Source: Clostridia bacterium
GTDB taxonomy: Bacteria; Bacillota; Clostridia; Saccharofermentanales; Saccharofermentanaceae
Assembly (NCBI GenBank): GCA_024403775.1
Contig: JAKSRE010000003.1
Coordinates: 62,001 to 126,000, forward strand
DNA: 64,000 nt
Direction of reading: 5' to 3'
This document shows, piece after piece, positions 16,074-25,060 of this stretch (within the stretch, counting starts at the first letter, position 1; each line of letters begins with the position of its first letter). The position numbers and the translations under genes are program-made. The notes beneath the pieces were generated by a model, which saw only the letters and a list, made by a program, of their open reading frames with translations, made no database searches and was not told the DNA's origin.

Positions 16074-17777
16074 ATGAATAAGAATGCGCCTTTTTATGAG
16101 ACATATCCTATTACTGATTTTAGAGATATCGTTAAGAAAAGACTCGAGAAATTCCCAGATGTACCTGTTTTTAGACAGAAGCCTAGCAAGGGTGGGGATT
16201 ATGTAGATATTTACCCTAAGCAGTTGGATAGAGACGTTGACGAACTCGGAACTGGTCTGCGTTCTTTGTTGCCGCATGGTTCAAGAGTTGCCATTATTGG
16301 TGAGACAAGATATGAATGGTATGTAAGTTATTTTGCTACAACAAACGGTGTTGGCTGCGTTGTTCCTCTTGATAAGGAACTTATGGCTGATGAGATTATT
16401 AATATGTGTGACAGAGCAGTTGTTGATGCTATTATTTTCTCTTCTAGTAAAAAGCCTCTTATTGATGAGATTTATAAGAAGTCTCCATCTGTTAAGTATT
16501 ATATTTGTATGGATGATACTTCAAATGAGAATTATATGAATTATTCTGAAGTAAAGTCTAAGGGAGCTAAGCTTCTTGATGAGGGCAACAGAGATTTTAT
16601 TGATGCAGTTATTGATCCTGAGATAATGTCTATTTTGTTGTTTACATCAGGTACAACTTCAAAATCAAAGGCTGTTATGCTTTGTCAACGTAATATCTGC
16701 CAAAACTGTGAGCAGATGTTTGAGTATGTAAATATTACTGAGAAGGATTCATTCCTTTCAGTTTTGCCATTACATCATACATATGAGTGTACTTGTGGTT
16801 TTATTGCAATGGTTTATCATGGTTCTACAATTGCTGTTTGTGAGGGACTCAGATATATTACTCAGAACCTTAAGGAAGCAAAGCCATCAATCGTACTTAT
16901 GGTTCCTGCTATGCTTACAATGTTCTATAAAACTATCCAGAAGAAGATTAATGGGGATCCTAAGCTTGCTAAGAAGTTTAATTTTGGTTTGAAGCTCACC
17001 GGATTACTTTTAAAGTGTGGCATCGATATTCGTAAGAAGATTTTCAGTGATATTCACGAGACTTTCGGTGGAAATATCAGATTGCTTATCGTTGGTGGCG
17101 CTCCAATTGATCCTGATGTTATGACTTTCTTCCAGAAGATTGGTATTCAGGTTCTTCAGGGTTATGGTCTTACAGAGTGTTCTCCAATTCTTGCTCTTAA
17201 TAGAGATGTTTTCTATAAGAATCACTCAGCAGGTATTCCACTTAGAAGAATGGATGTTAGAATTGATAGTCCAGACGAGGATGGTATCGGTGAGATTATT
17301 GCAAAGGGTCCATGTATCTTCTTAGGATACTATGGTGACGACGAAGCAACAAAGGCTGTAATGGATTCTAATGGCTATTATCACACAGGTGATCTTGGCT
17401 ATATTGATGAGGATGGTTTTGTAATTATTACTGGTCGTAAGAAGAATGTAATTATTGCAAGTAACGGTAAGAATGTATTCCCTGAGGAGATTGAGTATAT
17501 ACTTGGTCTTGATTCTTGTGTTGCCGAAAGTGTTGTTTCAGGTATTCATGATGAAGTAAAGAATGATATAATTATTGTTGCTACTATTTATCCAGATATG
17601 GATAATGTTAAGGCTAAGCTTGGTGATAATCCAAGTGAGGAAGAGATTCAGAAACTTCTTGAGAGTATCGCTTCTAAGGCAAATGAGAAGTTAACAAGCT
17701 ACAAGAAGATTAAAAAGGTAGTTTATAGACCAACTGAATTTGAGAAGAATACATCAAAGAAGATTAAGCGTTACTAA
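16074..17777 (+). CDS. AMP-dependent acyl-CoA synthetase (long-chain fatty acid-CoA ligase type)
   Basis: Cytoplasmic adenylate-forming enzyme that activates a carboxylic acid, probably a fatty acid, to its CoA thioester through an acyl-AMP. The P-loop-like A3 motif is FTSGTTSKSKAVM, the acyl-binding region QGYGLTECSP, and the hinge YHTGDLGYID followed by GRKKNVI. The C-terminal Lys region is KNTSKKIKR at the end. The length of 567 residues is usual for bacterial FadD-like enzymes. ATG 16074 has an AGAGGAG site at 16061-16067; earlier in-frame starts lack one. It ends in a strong hairpin that overlaps the tldD start. Substrate chain length cannot be told. Confidence 0.88.
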   Translation: MNKNAPFYETYPITDFRDIVKKRLEKFPDVPVFRQKPSKGGDYVDIYPKQLDRDVDELGTGLRSLLPHGSRVAIIGETRYEWYVSYFATTNGVGCVVPLDKELMADEIINMCDRAVVDAIIFSSSKKPLIDEIYKKSPSVKYYICMDDTSNENYMNYSEVKSKGAKLLDEGNRDFIDAVIDPEIMSILLFTSGTTSKSKAVMLCQRNICQNCEQMFEYVNITEKDSFLSVLPLHHTYECTCGFIAMVYHGSTIAVCEGLRYITQNLKEAKPSIVLMVPAMLTMFYKTIQKKINGDPKLAKKFNFGLKLTGLLLKCGIDIRKKIFSDIHETFGGNIRLLIVGGAPIDPDVMTFFQKIGIQVLQGYGLTECSPILALNRDVFYKNHSAGIPLRRMDVRIDSPDEDGIGEIIAKGPCIFLGYYGDDEATKAVMDSNGYYHTGDLGYIDEDGFVIITGRKKNVIIASNGKNVFPEEIEYILGLDSCVAESVVSGIHDEVKNDIIIVATIYPDMDNVKAKLGDNPSEEEIQKLLESIASKANEKLTSYKKIKKVVYRPTEFEKNTSKKIKRY

Positions 17778-17796
17778 TCTTAAATATGTCTTATAA

Positions 17797-17839
17797 CGCC
17801 TCTCTTTGTGTATTCACAAAGGGAGGTGTTTTTTATTTT
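17797..17839 (+). terminator. Terminator of the acyl-CoA synthetase gene, containing the tldD ribosome site
   Basis: A 14-bp stem (left arm 17797-17810, right arm 17815-17828, two G-T pairs) with the loop TATT is followed by TTTTTTATTTT. The right arm is CACAAAGGGAGGTG, so the only good Shine-Dalgarno sequence for tldD is fully paired in the hairpin. It looks like both a terminator and a translation-blocking structure. Confidence 0.88.
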
Positions 17840-19223
17840 AAACGATTCTCAGATTTGCGATTTAATTAATATTGGACTTCAGGGCAAGGCAGATCTCGCT
17901 GAGATTTATCTTGAACATTCTAATAATTCAGCTGTAAACTTGCTTGATAACAGAGTAGTAGGAGCCACATCTTCTATTATTGAAGGTGTAGGTATTCGCT
18001 TGCTTTCAGGTGTAAATCAGGTTTATGTTTATTCTAACGGTGATGATTTTGATGAGTTGGTAAAACTTTGCACAGAAGCGTCCAAAGCAATTAATGGCGA
18101 TACAATCCATACAGCTGAAGAGTTACAGAAATTAAGTAGCCTTGAAGTATATACTCCAAAGATTAATCCTGTTGAATTATCTAAAAGTGATTTCGTCTCA
18201 TATTTAAGACAGGCAGGATCTTTTGCTTTGGATTTTGATAACAGAATTAAAAAGGTTACATCTTCTATTACTGCAAGTAATAAAACTTACCGAGTATGTA
18301 ATTCTCGTGGCGTTAATGTTGAGAATAGAAATTCAAGAACCAGAATGAGTGTAGCTGTTATAGCTCAGGATGAGTCTAATCAGCAGGCGGGTGGAAGAAT
18401 TGCACCTGGTACTCTTCGTGGCTTTGAATTCTTTAATGAGTATCCGCTCATTGAAAAGACTCAGAAAATTTGTGAATCTGCTATTCGTATGCTTAGCAGT
18501 GGATATGCCCCATCTGGAAAAATGCCTGTTGTCATTGGTAATGGATTTGGCGGTGTAATCCTTCATGAAGCCTGTGTTCATGCTCTTGAAGCAACAAGTG
18601 TTGGTATTAAGAGTTCTTGTTTTACTGATATGATTGGAAAGCAGATAGCAGCTCCTTGTGTTACTGCTAGAGATAATGCCAGACTTGAAGGTGAGTGGGG
18701 ATCATATCTATATGATTCAGAAGGTACACCTTCATCTGATTTATTATTAATCGAAAATGGTATCTTAAAAAATTATCTCGTTGATGAATTAGGTTCAAGA
18801 CGTATGCCAGGATTTAAATCAACTGGTTGTGCAAGAAGACAAAATTGTGCGTTTGCACCTACATCCAGAATGAGTAATACTTATTTTACAAATGGTAAAG
18901 AGCGACCAGAAGACATTATTGCTGATACAGAATATGGATTATATGCGGCTGATATGGGCGGAGGTTCTGTCGATACTGCAACAGGTGAGTTTAATTTTGC
19001 AGTTAATGAAGGATATATGATAAGAAATGGTAAAATCTGCGAACCTGTTCGTGGTGCAACTCTTATTGGTAAAGGTCCAGAAGTGCTAATGAATATTGAT
19101 AGAATTGGTAATGATCTTGAGCATGCAGCTGGTATGTGTGGCTCTCTATCAGGAAATGTACCAACTAATGTTGGACAGCCAACTATCAGAGTATCTTCAA
19201 TACTCGTTGGTGGTAGAGAATAA
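17835..19223 (+). CDS. tldD: TldD metalloprotease
   Basis: Active subunit of the TldD/TldE (PmbA) protease, which trims or degrades unfolded peptides and matures some peptide natural products. The zinc signature HExxxH appears as HEACVH (H244, E245, H249), and the C-terminal part contains the family blocks DEGTPS-like SEGTPSSD, FAPTSRMSNTY, AADMGGG and MCGS. Family members usually start MLND; here the matching sequence is ILND, so the start is probably an ATT at 17835, eight bases after GGGAGG. The only upstream alternative is GTG 17808 inside the hairpin loop. The partner gene follows after 18 bases. Confidence 0.85.
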   Translation: MLNDSQICDLINIGLQGKADLAEIYLEHSNNSAVNLLDNRVVGATSSIIEGVGIRLLSGVNQVYVYSNGDDFDELVKLCTEASKAINGDTIHTAEELQKLSSLEVYTPKINPVELSKSDFVSYLRQAGSFALDFDNRIKKVTSSITASNKTYRVCNSRGVNVENRNSRTRMSVAVIAQDESNQQAGGRIAPGTLRGFEFFNEYPLIEKTQKICESAIRMLSSGYAPSGKMPVVIGNGFGGVILHEACVHALEATSVGIKSSCFTDMIGKQIAAPCVTARDNARLEGEWGSYLYDSEGTPSSDLLLIENGILKNYLVDELGSRRMPGFKSTGCARRQNCAFAPTSRMSNTYFTNGKERPEDIIADTEYGLYAADMGGGSVDTATGEFNFAVNEGYMIRNGKICEPVRGATLIGKGPEVLMNIDRIGNDLEHAAGMCGSLSGNVPTNVGQPTIRVSSILVGGRE

Positions 19224-19241
19224 GTTTTTGAGGTATAACAT

Positions 19242-20591
19242 ATGGATGCTAATAATGTAAAAGATTTTCTTGATAAAGTAATTACTAAAGCTATAGATAG
19301 CGGATTTGAAGAAGCTGAATCCATATATAAATATGGTGCAGGCTCTGCCGTTTCTATTTTTGAAGGTGAAGTATCAAATTACGAGAATAATTCAGAGCAG
19401 CATATTGGTTTTATGGGAAAACTTGATAAGCAGATGGGTTCTTCCAAAACTTCTATCGTAGATATATCTTCTGTTGATTATCTTGTTAATAGTGCTCTTG
19501 ATAATCACAAGGTCAAAAATGACGAAGACGAAGACTTTTTCTATTGTGACAAAGAAAATTCTGATTTGTACTTTAACGAATTATCCGATGCTTCATATAA
19601 GAACGGATTTGAGAGATTCAGAGATACTGGATTAGAATTAGAAAAAGCAATTCTTAACTGCGATGAGACAATTAAAGCTGTTGATTATCTTCAGGTTGGA
19701 TATTCCAAAACAATAAGAATACTTAAGAATTCGCTTGGACTCACAGAGCATACTGAAGGAGATTTACTTACAATTGGTGCCGAAGCCAGATGTGAGAAAG
19801 ATGGCGTTGTTAAAACTGGTTATCATATTTGGTATGGAAGAGATATTGATGAATTTAAGATTGATGAATTTGTATCTGAACTTAGACAGAGAACATGTTC
19901 AAAGTTAGGTGCTTCATCTATTTCTTCTGGAATTTATAAAGTTATTCTATCTCAGGATGCATTTGTATCACTTTTCTCATCCTATGCTTCATCTTTATCT
20001 GCTTTTTCAATTCAAAAGGGAATGTCTCTTCTTAAAGATAAAGTAAATGAGGTGGTTGCTTCGCCTTTATTAACTATCCGTGAGATTCCTATGTATGATA
20101 AGGCATTGTTGAAGTTCCCTTTCGATAATTCTGGAGTATTAACTTACGATAAAGATATTTTCAAAGACGGTAAGTTTGTTCAGCCGCTTTATACACTTAA
20201 AACTGCACATAAAGATAACGTAAAGCCTACTGGAAACGATTTTGGTGGTGCTGAGTATACTAATCTGGTTTTAACACCAGGGGACAAGAATCTTGAAGAA
20301 CTCGCAAAGGAAGTAGGAGAAGGGCTTTATATCACTGACCTTAACGGTCTACACGCTGGAATCAATGCGGTTAGTGGTGATTTTTCTCTTCTGTGTGAAG
20401 GATTCCTTATAAAGGACGGCAGAATTGATCATCCAGTTGAGCAGATTACAGTTGCTGGCAATTATCTAGATTTATTGAAAAACATCTGTGCCATTGGTTC
20501 TGATGTAAAAAATATCTCAGATGGCGAAGGTGAGTTTTTCTGTCCTTCAGTCGTTATTAAAGAAATGAACATAGCAGGAGAAGCAGATTAA
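19242..20591 (+). CDS. pmbA: PmbA/TldE-family protease subunit
   Basis: Homologue of TldD that lacks the HExxxH zinc site and acts as the partner subunit of the heterodimeric protease. Characteristic parts are the N-terminal AEAES-like EEAESIYKYG, the VGYSKTIRILKNSLGL region and the C-terminal GLYITDLNGLHAGINAVSGDFSLLCEGF. Length of 449 residues is normal. A GAGG site precedes the ATG. Placement 18 bases after tldD supports a stoichiometric complex. The stop overlaps the convergent LysR gene by four bases. No peptide precursor gene is visible nearby. Confidence 0.9.
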   Translation: MDANNVKDFLDKVITKAIDSGFEEAESIYKYGAGSAVSIFEGEVSNYENNSEQHIGFMGKLDKQMGSSKTSIVDISSVDYLVNSALDNHKVKNDEDEDFFYCDKENSDLYFNELSDASYKNGFERFRDTGLELEKAILNCDETIKAVDYLQVGYSKTIRILKNSLGLTEHTEGDLLTIGAEARCEKDGVVKTGYHIWYGRDIDEFKIDEFVSELRQRTCSKLGASSISSGIYKVILSQDAFVSLFSSYASSLSAFSIQKGMSLLKDKVNEVVASPLLTIREIPMYDKALLKFPFDNSGVLTYDKDIFKDGKFVQPLYTLKTAHKDNVKPTGNDFGGAEYTNLVLTPGDKNLEELAKEVGEGLYITDLNGLHAGINAVSGDFSLLCEGFLIKDGRIDHPVEQITVAGNYLDLLKNICAIGSDVKNISDGEGEFFCPSVVIKEMNIAGEAD

Positions 20592-21490
20592 TTCTGAGCT
20601 CTTCTTTTTAAATTGTTTATGTAAGTGGTTGCATAAAGTCCCAGAGGCATTCTCAAAGGCTTTATGTAACCTATTTTCATATATTCATTTTCATTTAATG
20701 GGATTGCAATCATATTACTTCCATTAAAGGAAACATTATTTATACCAGAGCAGACGGTGTATCCATTAAGACCAACAATCATATTGGTCATTGTTGCTCG
20801 ATCTCGTACCTTTATGGTTTTGGATTTAGTAACAGAGCTTAATATCTCCTCCGAAAAATAAACCGAATTATATTCTCCCTGTTCAAAACAAAGATAAGGA
20901 TAATTCTCAAGTTCCTTAATCGTAAGACTTTTCTTATCTGATAATGGGTGTGTATGGGACAAAAAAACATGCGGTTTACATGTTAAAACCTCTGTAAACT
21001 CAAGATTGTTTTTCTTTAGAATGTTTAGAATTATGTCTTCATTTTGTGAACTAAGATAGATTATACCGAGTTCGCTTCGAAGACTTGTAACATCCTCTAT
21101 AATTTCGTGTGTTTGAGTTTCTCTTAATGTGAAATTATATTTATTAGCATCAAAACTATTAATTGTGTCAATCATTGCCTCTACGGCAAATGAATAATGC
21201 TGGCATGAAACAGAGAAAACGGGGTTCTGAATCAAATCTCCCTTGTAAACTTCTTCCATATACTCAGCCTGTTCAATAACCTGTCGTGCATATGCAAGGA
21301 AAGTATCACCATCTCTTGTAACAGTGACTCCTTTATTAGTTCTATTAAATATTTTGATATTCATTTCTTTTTCAAGCTCATTTAAAGCTTTAGTAAGATT
21401 AGGCTGAGAGACAAATAACTGCTCAGCTGCCTGAGTTATATTTAATGTTTTGGAAATCGTTATTACATATTTAAGCTGTTGTAATGTCAT
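20588..21490 (-). CDS. LysR-family transcriptional regulator
   Basis: A 300-residue LysR regulator. The N-terminal winged helix-turn-helix (residues 1-60) has LNITQAAEQLFVSQPNLTKALNELE in consensus positions, followed by a linker helix and a two-lobed effector-binding domain (about 90-295). It is divergent from the O-acetylhomoserine sulfhydrylase gene with 160 bases between, and a T-N11-A palindrome lies there at 21543-21557, so it probably regulates that gene and itself. A sulfur metabolite such as O-acetylserine or homocysteine is a plausible effector by analogy with CysB and MetR; that is inference. Confidence 0.88.
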   Translation of the reverse strand: MTLQQLKYVITISKTLNITQAAEQLFVSQPNLTKALNELEKEMNIKIFNRTNKGVTVTRDGDTFLAYARQVIEQAEYMEEVYKGDLIQNPVFSVSCQHYSFAVEAMIDTINSFDANKYNFTLRETQTHEIIEDVTSLRSELGIIYLSSQNEDIILNILKKNNLEFTEVLTCKPHVFLSHTHPLSDKKSLTIKELENYPYLCFEQGEYNSVYFSEEILSSVTKSKTIKVRDRATMTNMIVGLNGYTVCSGINNVSFNGSNMIAIPLNENEYMKIGYIKPLRMPLGLYATTYINNLKRRAQN

Positions 21491-21542
21491 ATATGCCTCA
21501 TTATTTTATAATTTAAGTTCTCATTCAGATAATAATTCTGTC

Positions 21543-21557
21543 ATAACTATAAGTTAT
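21543..21557. promoter_or_regulatory. LysR recognition box
   Basis: ATAACT-ATA-AGTTAT is a perfect 15-base palindrome with the T-N11-A spacing typical of LysR-type recognition sites. It is centred about 30 bases upstream of the metY -35 box, near -65 from the likely start, which is the classical place. Confidence 0.65.
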
Positions 21558-21580
21558 TGTCAAACGAACATTTTTTATAT

Positions 21581-21612
21581 TTTGCAATCTTTGATTATAA
21601 TCATATAATCAA
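21581..21612 (+). promoter_or_regulatory. metY promoter with overlapping inverted repeat
   Basis: TTTGCA (21581-21586) and TATAAT (21604-21609) are 17 bases apart. A second perfect inverted repeat, TTGATTATA-ATCA-TATAATCAA (21591-21612), covers the spacer and the -10 box and may be the activation or repression half of the regulated promoter. Confidence 0.6.
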
Positions 21613-21650
21613 ATCGTGAATTAATATGTTTTTCATAAAGGAGAATACAA

Positions 21651-22928
21651 ATGGAAACTAATATCGAGACAAAATGTTTGCATGCAGGATGGACACCAAC
21701 AAATGGTCAGCCACGTCAGGTGCCTATTTTCCAGAGCACAACTTTTAAATATGATTCAAGCGATGACATGGGCGCTCTTTTTGATTTGGAGGCTAATGGA
21801 TATTTCTATTCCAGACTTCAGAACCCAACAAATGATTTTGTTGCAGCTAAGTTAACTGAGATGGAAGGTGGCTATGCAGGAATGCTTACATCTTCTGGCC
21901 AGGCAGCTAATTTCTATGCTGTATTTAATATTTGTGAGTGTGGCGATCATTTTATTTCTTCATCTTCAATTTATGGTGGTACATTTAATCTTTTCGGTGT
22001 AACAATGAAGAAGATGGGAATTGAGTGTACTTTTGTTGATCAAAATCTACCATACGAGGAATTAGCAAAGTATATTAAGCCAAATACAAAGTGTATCTTT
22101 GGTGAGACAATCACAAACCCAACATGTAATGTTCTTGATTTTGAGAAGTTCTCAAAGCTTGCTCATGACCATGGAATTCCACTTATTGTTGATAATACTT
22201 TCGCTACACCTGTTAACTGTAATCCATTAAAGCTTGGTGCTGATATCGTAACTCATTCTACAACAAAGTATATCGATGGACATGGTTCTGCAGTAGGTGG
22301 TGCTATTATCGACAGTGGTAATTTTGACTGGCTTAAGTATGCAGATAAGTTCCCTGGATTAACTACACCAGATGAGTCTTATCATGGTTTAACTTATGCT
22401 AAGAAGTTCGGTAAGGCAGCTTACATCACAAAAGCTACTTCACAGCTTATGAGAGATTTTGGTTCAATTCAGGCTCCACAGCAGGCTTACTACATTCAGT
22501 TAGGTCTTGAGTCACTTCACGTTAGAATGCAGCGTCACTGTGAGAATGCTCAGAAGATTGCTGAATTCCTTGAAGGGAACGAGAAGGTAGCTTGGGTTAA
22601 TTATCCAGGCCTTAAGTCTTCACCTAGTTATGAATTAGCTCAGAAGTACTGCCCTAAGGGAACTTGTGGAGTTTTGTGTTTTGCTGTTAAGGGGGACAGA
22701 GCTGCTGCAAATAAGTTCATGGATAACTTAAAGCTTGTAACAATCGCTACTCACGTTGCTGATTCTAAGACTCTTATTTTGCACCCAGCTAGTCATACAC
22801 ATCGTCAGCTTACAGATGAACAGCTTATTGAAGCTGGTGTTGCTCCAGATTTGATGAGATTCTCTGTAGGTCTTGAGAACGCTGATGATATTATTGCTGA
22901 TATTCAGCAGGCATTAGACTTAATCTAA
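21651..22928 (+). CDS. metY: O-acetylhomoserine sulfhydrylase (Met17/MetY type)
   Basis: PLP-dependent enzyme of the Cys/Met metabolism family that makes homocysteine from O-acetylhomoserine and sulfide. The PLP Lys is K206 in HSTTKYIDGHGSAVGG. Other family blocks are SSGQAANFYAVFN, YGGTFNLF, DNTFATP and the C-terminal HPASHTHRQL with RFSVGLE. Length of 425 residues fits the longer OAH sulfhydrylase class rather than the 380-residue gamma-synthases. The ATG follows AAAGGAG. Codon use is of the highly expressed type, like gdhA. Regulation by the divergent LysR protein is suggested by the box at 21543. Confidence 0.92.
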   Translation: METNIETKCLHAGWTPTNGQPRQVPIFQSTTFKYDSSDDMGALFDLEANGYFYSRLQNPTNDFVAAKLTEMEGGYAGMLTSSGQAANFYAVFNICECGDHFISSSSIYGGTFNLFGVTMKKMGIECTFVDQNLPYEELAKYIKPNTKCIFGETITNPTCNVLDFEKFSKLAHDHGIPLIVDNTFATPVNCNPLKLGADIVTHSTTKYIDGHGSAVGGAIIDSGNFDWLKYADKFPGLTTPDESYHGLTYAKKFGKAAYITKATSQLMRDFGSIQAPQQAYYIQLGLESLHVRMQRHCENAQKIAEFLEGNEKVAWVNYPGLKSSPSYELAQKYCPKGTCGVLCFAVKGDRAAANKFMDNLKLVTIATHVADSKTLILHPASHTHRQLTDEQLIEAGVAPDLMRFSVGLENADDIIADIQQALDLI

Positions 22929-22954
22929 TTATTTCTTTTTATTTAACAAGAACA

Positions 22955-22998
22955 AAAGCTAACTTGATGTTTATATGTCGAGTTAGCTTTATTTTTTA
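22955..22998 (+). terminator. Terminator of metY
   Basis: AAAGCTAACTTG pairs with CGAGTTAGCTTT (12 bp, one T-G pair) around a 12-base loop, followed by ATTTTTTAG. Confidence 0.88.
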
Positions 22999-23071
22999 GT
23001 TGAGTTTATAACAACTACAGGTTGCTTGATTAGGTGTTCTCGTTAAGTTAGTATAAACACAGGCCAATAAA

Positions 23072-23083
23072 TTAGCATGCTAA
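23072..23083. promoter_or_regulatory. Perfect 12-base palindrome upstream of the XRE gene
   Basis: TTAGCATGCTAA lies between a TATAAA box (23052-23057) and the ribosome site of the XRE regulator. It could be an autoregulatory operator; this rests on position only. Confidence 0.35.
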
Positions 23084-23111
23084 ATCTTTTCTAAATAGTT
23101 TGGAGATAAAT

Positions 23112-24158
23112 ATGAGTACAACAATTGGAATTAATATCAAAAACTTTCGTAAGAATAAGGGAATTACACAAGAAGAATTGTCTGGATTACTAAAGATTAC
23201 TCCACAGGCAATAAGTAAATGGGAATCAGGTTTAAGTATGCCTGACATTTCTATGCTTATTCCTCTGGCACAGGTATTAGGTGTTAGTACTGATGCTATT
23301 CTTGGTTATGATGTACTATCTGAAAATATAGAAGAAACAGAAAGAATTAGAGCTGCACAGAAAGTAATAAGGCATAGCAGTGATAATAGGGCTGTTAAAA
23401 GACTTAAAATATGTGAGATGCTTTCCACGGAAACTAATCTTCACCCTGGAAATTTTGAGATTATTAAAGATTATGTTGAGATGACTGCTGACCTTAGCAT
23501 GTTTGCCGATCCAACTTTGGAAGGTTATTTTAGTGATCAAAAGGAACATATTGAAAGTATATATAAAGACTCTATTAGCAAGGGAGCATACCTTATTAGT
23601 CATTGTAATGATAATGTCTTAGTTACAAAAACCCATTATGCTATGGCCTGGATTTATATCCACCTTAAGGATTTTGAGCATGCAAGAGATCATATAGATG
23701 TTCTTCCAAGTATTGGTTCTAATAGATTTAAAGAGAAGATTAACATGGAGCTTACTTTCTTCGAAAGTGGTTTTGATAAGATGAAAGATGATATTAAAAA
23801 TAACTCAATATATCTTTTTGATGCTGTTGCAAGTATGCTTAATACCATTGCTCAAAACTATGGCTGGTGGGGAGAAAAAGATGAAGCTCTTGAAGTGCTT
23901 GATTGGTGTGAGAATATACTAAAATCATTCTATATCAAGAAAGATTTCATCGATATGGATAAATATCTCTGGGTTAGAGAAGGGGTGGCTTTTTTTAGAT
24001 TAGTTACTCTTCGAAAGGCAAAAGATGAAAAACTAGTTGGTGAATATTACACTTCATTTGTAAAAGAAATCGAAGAAGGAGATTTTACAGATAAGCAAAA
24101 GAAATCTACTTTGGATCTTCTTCAGGGTGATATAGAACATTATTCCAAATATTCATGA
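23112..24158 (+). CDS. XRE-family regulator with helical C-terminal domain
   Basis: A 348-residue protein with an N-terminal Cro/CI helix-turn-helix (residues 5-60: ITQEELSGLLKITPQAISKWE). The remaining 280 residues are helical with no catalytic motif and resemble the TPR-like sensor part seen in many single-gene XRE regulators. ATG 23112 has TGGAG at 23101-23105; an upstream in-frame TTG at 23100 would overlap that site. Flanked by terminators on both sides, so monocistronic. It may repress itself through the palindrome at 23072. Ligand and targets are unknown. Confidence 0.85.
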   Translation: MSTTIGINIKNFRKNKGITQEELSGLLKITPQAISKWESGLSMPDISMLIPLAQVLGVSTDAILGYDVLSENIEETERIRAAQKVIRHSSDNRAVKRLKICEMLSTETNLHPGNFEIIKDYVEMTADLSMFADPTLEGYFSDQKEHIESIYKDSISKGAYLISHCNDNVLVTKTHYAMAWIYIHLKDFEHARDHIDVLPSIGSNRFKEKINMELTFFESGFDKMKDDIKNNSIYLFDAVASMLNTIAQNYGWWGEKDEALEVLDWCENILKSFYIKKDFIDMDKYLWVREGVAFFRLVTLRKAKDEKLVGEYYTSFVKEIEEGDFTDKQKKSTLDLLQGDIEHYSKYS

Positions 24159-24171
24159 TTAATATTAAATT

Positions 24172-24203
24172 GGGTTATCTTATATATTTAAGATAGCCCT
24201 TTT
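24172..24203 (+). terminator. Terminator of the XRE gene
   Basis: GGGTTATCTTA pairs with TAAGATAGCCC (one mismatch-type T-G pair) around a six-base loop, followed by TTTT. The T tract is shared with the -35 box of the next promoter. Confidence 0.8.
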
Positions 24204-24229
24204 GATACTACTAAATTTGATTATATGAT
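24202..24229 (+). promoter_or_regulatory. Promoter of the nitrilase-family gene
   Basis: TTGATA (24202-24207) and TATGAT (24224-24229) are 16 bases apart; each matches 5/6 of consensus. It sits 31 bases before the ATG. Confidence 0.55.
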
Positions 24230-24260
24230 ACTATAAACAAAAAACATTCTAGAGGTATAT

Positions 24261-25028
24261 ATGAGAATTGCGGCTTACCAGTTTGAGGTTGATAAATGTA
24301 TTGAGACTAACTTGAATCATATCTTATGTGCTATAAAAGAAGCTTCAAATAATAGTGCTGACCTTCTAATTCTCCCAGAATGCGCTCTAACAGGTTATCC
24401 ACCAATTACGATACCTGATTCAAATATTGATTTCAATTGCGTAAAAATGGCATTAAAATCGATTCAGGACGCTATTGAATTAAATAACATTAATTGCTTG
24501 GTTGGAACTATAGATTCAGACGGTAGCAAACGATTTAATAGAATGTATTTACTATCACCATATAAAGAGGCCTTACACTATGATAAAACTATACTAGGTG
24601 GTTGGGATATAAATCATTTTGATAAAGGAACCAATGATGGAATATTTGAGATAAATGGTTTTAAAATTGGTATCAGGATTTGTTTTGAAGTAAGATTTCC
24701 AGAGTTTTTCCGTAAATTCTATAAAGAAGAAACTGATTTAATTATCGTTCCTTTCTTTGATACTTCTGATTTTGATAATAAGGAATATTACGATATTATA
24801 CTTGGTCATTTAAGAACAAGAGCAGCTGAAAATCTTTGTCCTATTATTACTGTAAATGCTACAAAGCCTTATCAGGGAGCACCGACGGTATATCTTAATA
24901 GTGATGGCTTTATTATAAATGAAGCTGAACGTGGATTAGATTCAATTACTTATTTTGAATTTAATGGAAGAAGTATCTCGGCGTCTGGAAAAAGACGTAA
25001 GGAATGGATTAATACTGTGTTAGAATGA
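24261..25028 (+). CDS. Carbon-nitrogen hydrolase (nitrilase superfamily)
   Basis: A 255-residue amidohydrolase of the nitrilase fold. The catalytic Glu-Lys-Cys triad is visible: Glu in LPECALTGYP, Lys in YDKTILGG and Cys in RICFEVRFPEF. The family includes omega-amidases, N-carbamoyl amidases and other amide hydrolases; the substrate cannot be assigned. It is cytoplasmic, with no signal peptide. The alpha-galactosidase gene starts 32 bases downstream, so the two may share a transcript, although no functional link is obvious. Confidence 0.82.
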   Translation: MRIAAYQFEVDKCIETNLNHILCAIKEASNNSADLLILPECALTGYPPITIPDSNIDFNCVKMALKSIQDAIELNNINCLVGTIDSDGSKRFNRMYLLSPYKEALHYDKTILGGWDINHFDKGTNDGIFEINGFKIGIRICFEVRFPEFFRKFYKEETDLIIVPFFDTSDFDNKEYYDIILGHLRTRAAENLCPIITVNATKPYQGAPTVYLNSDGFIINEAERGLDSITYFEFNGRSISASGKRRKEWINTVLE

Positions 25029-25060
25029 TATTGAATTAAAATCATAGAGGTTATTTGTTT

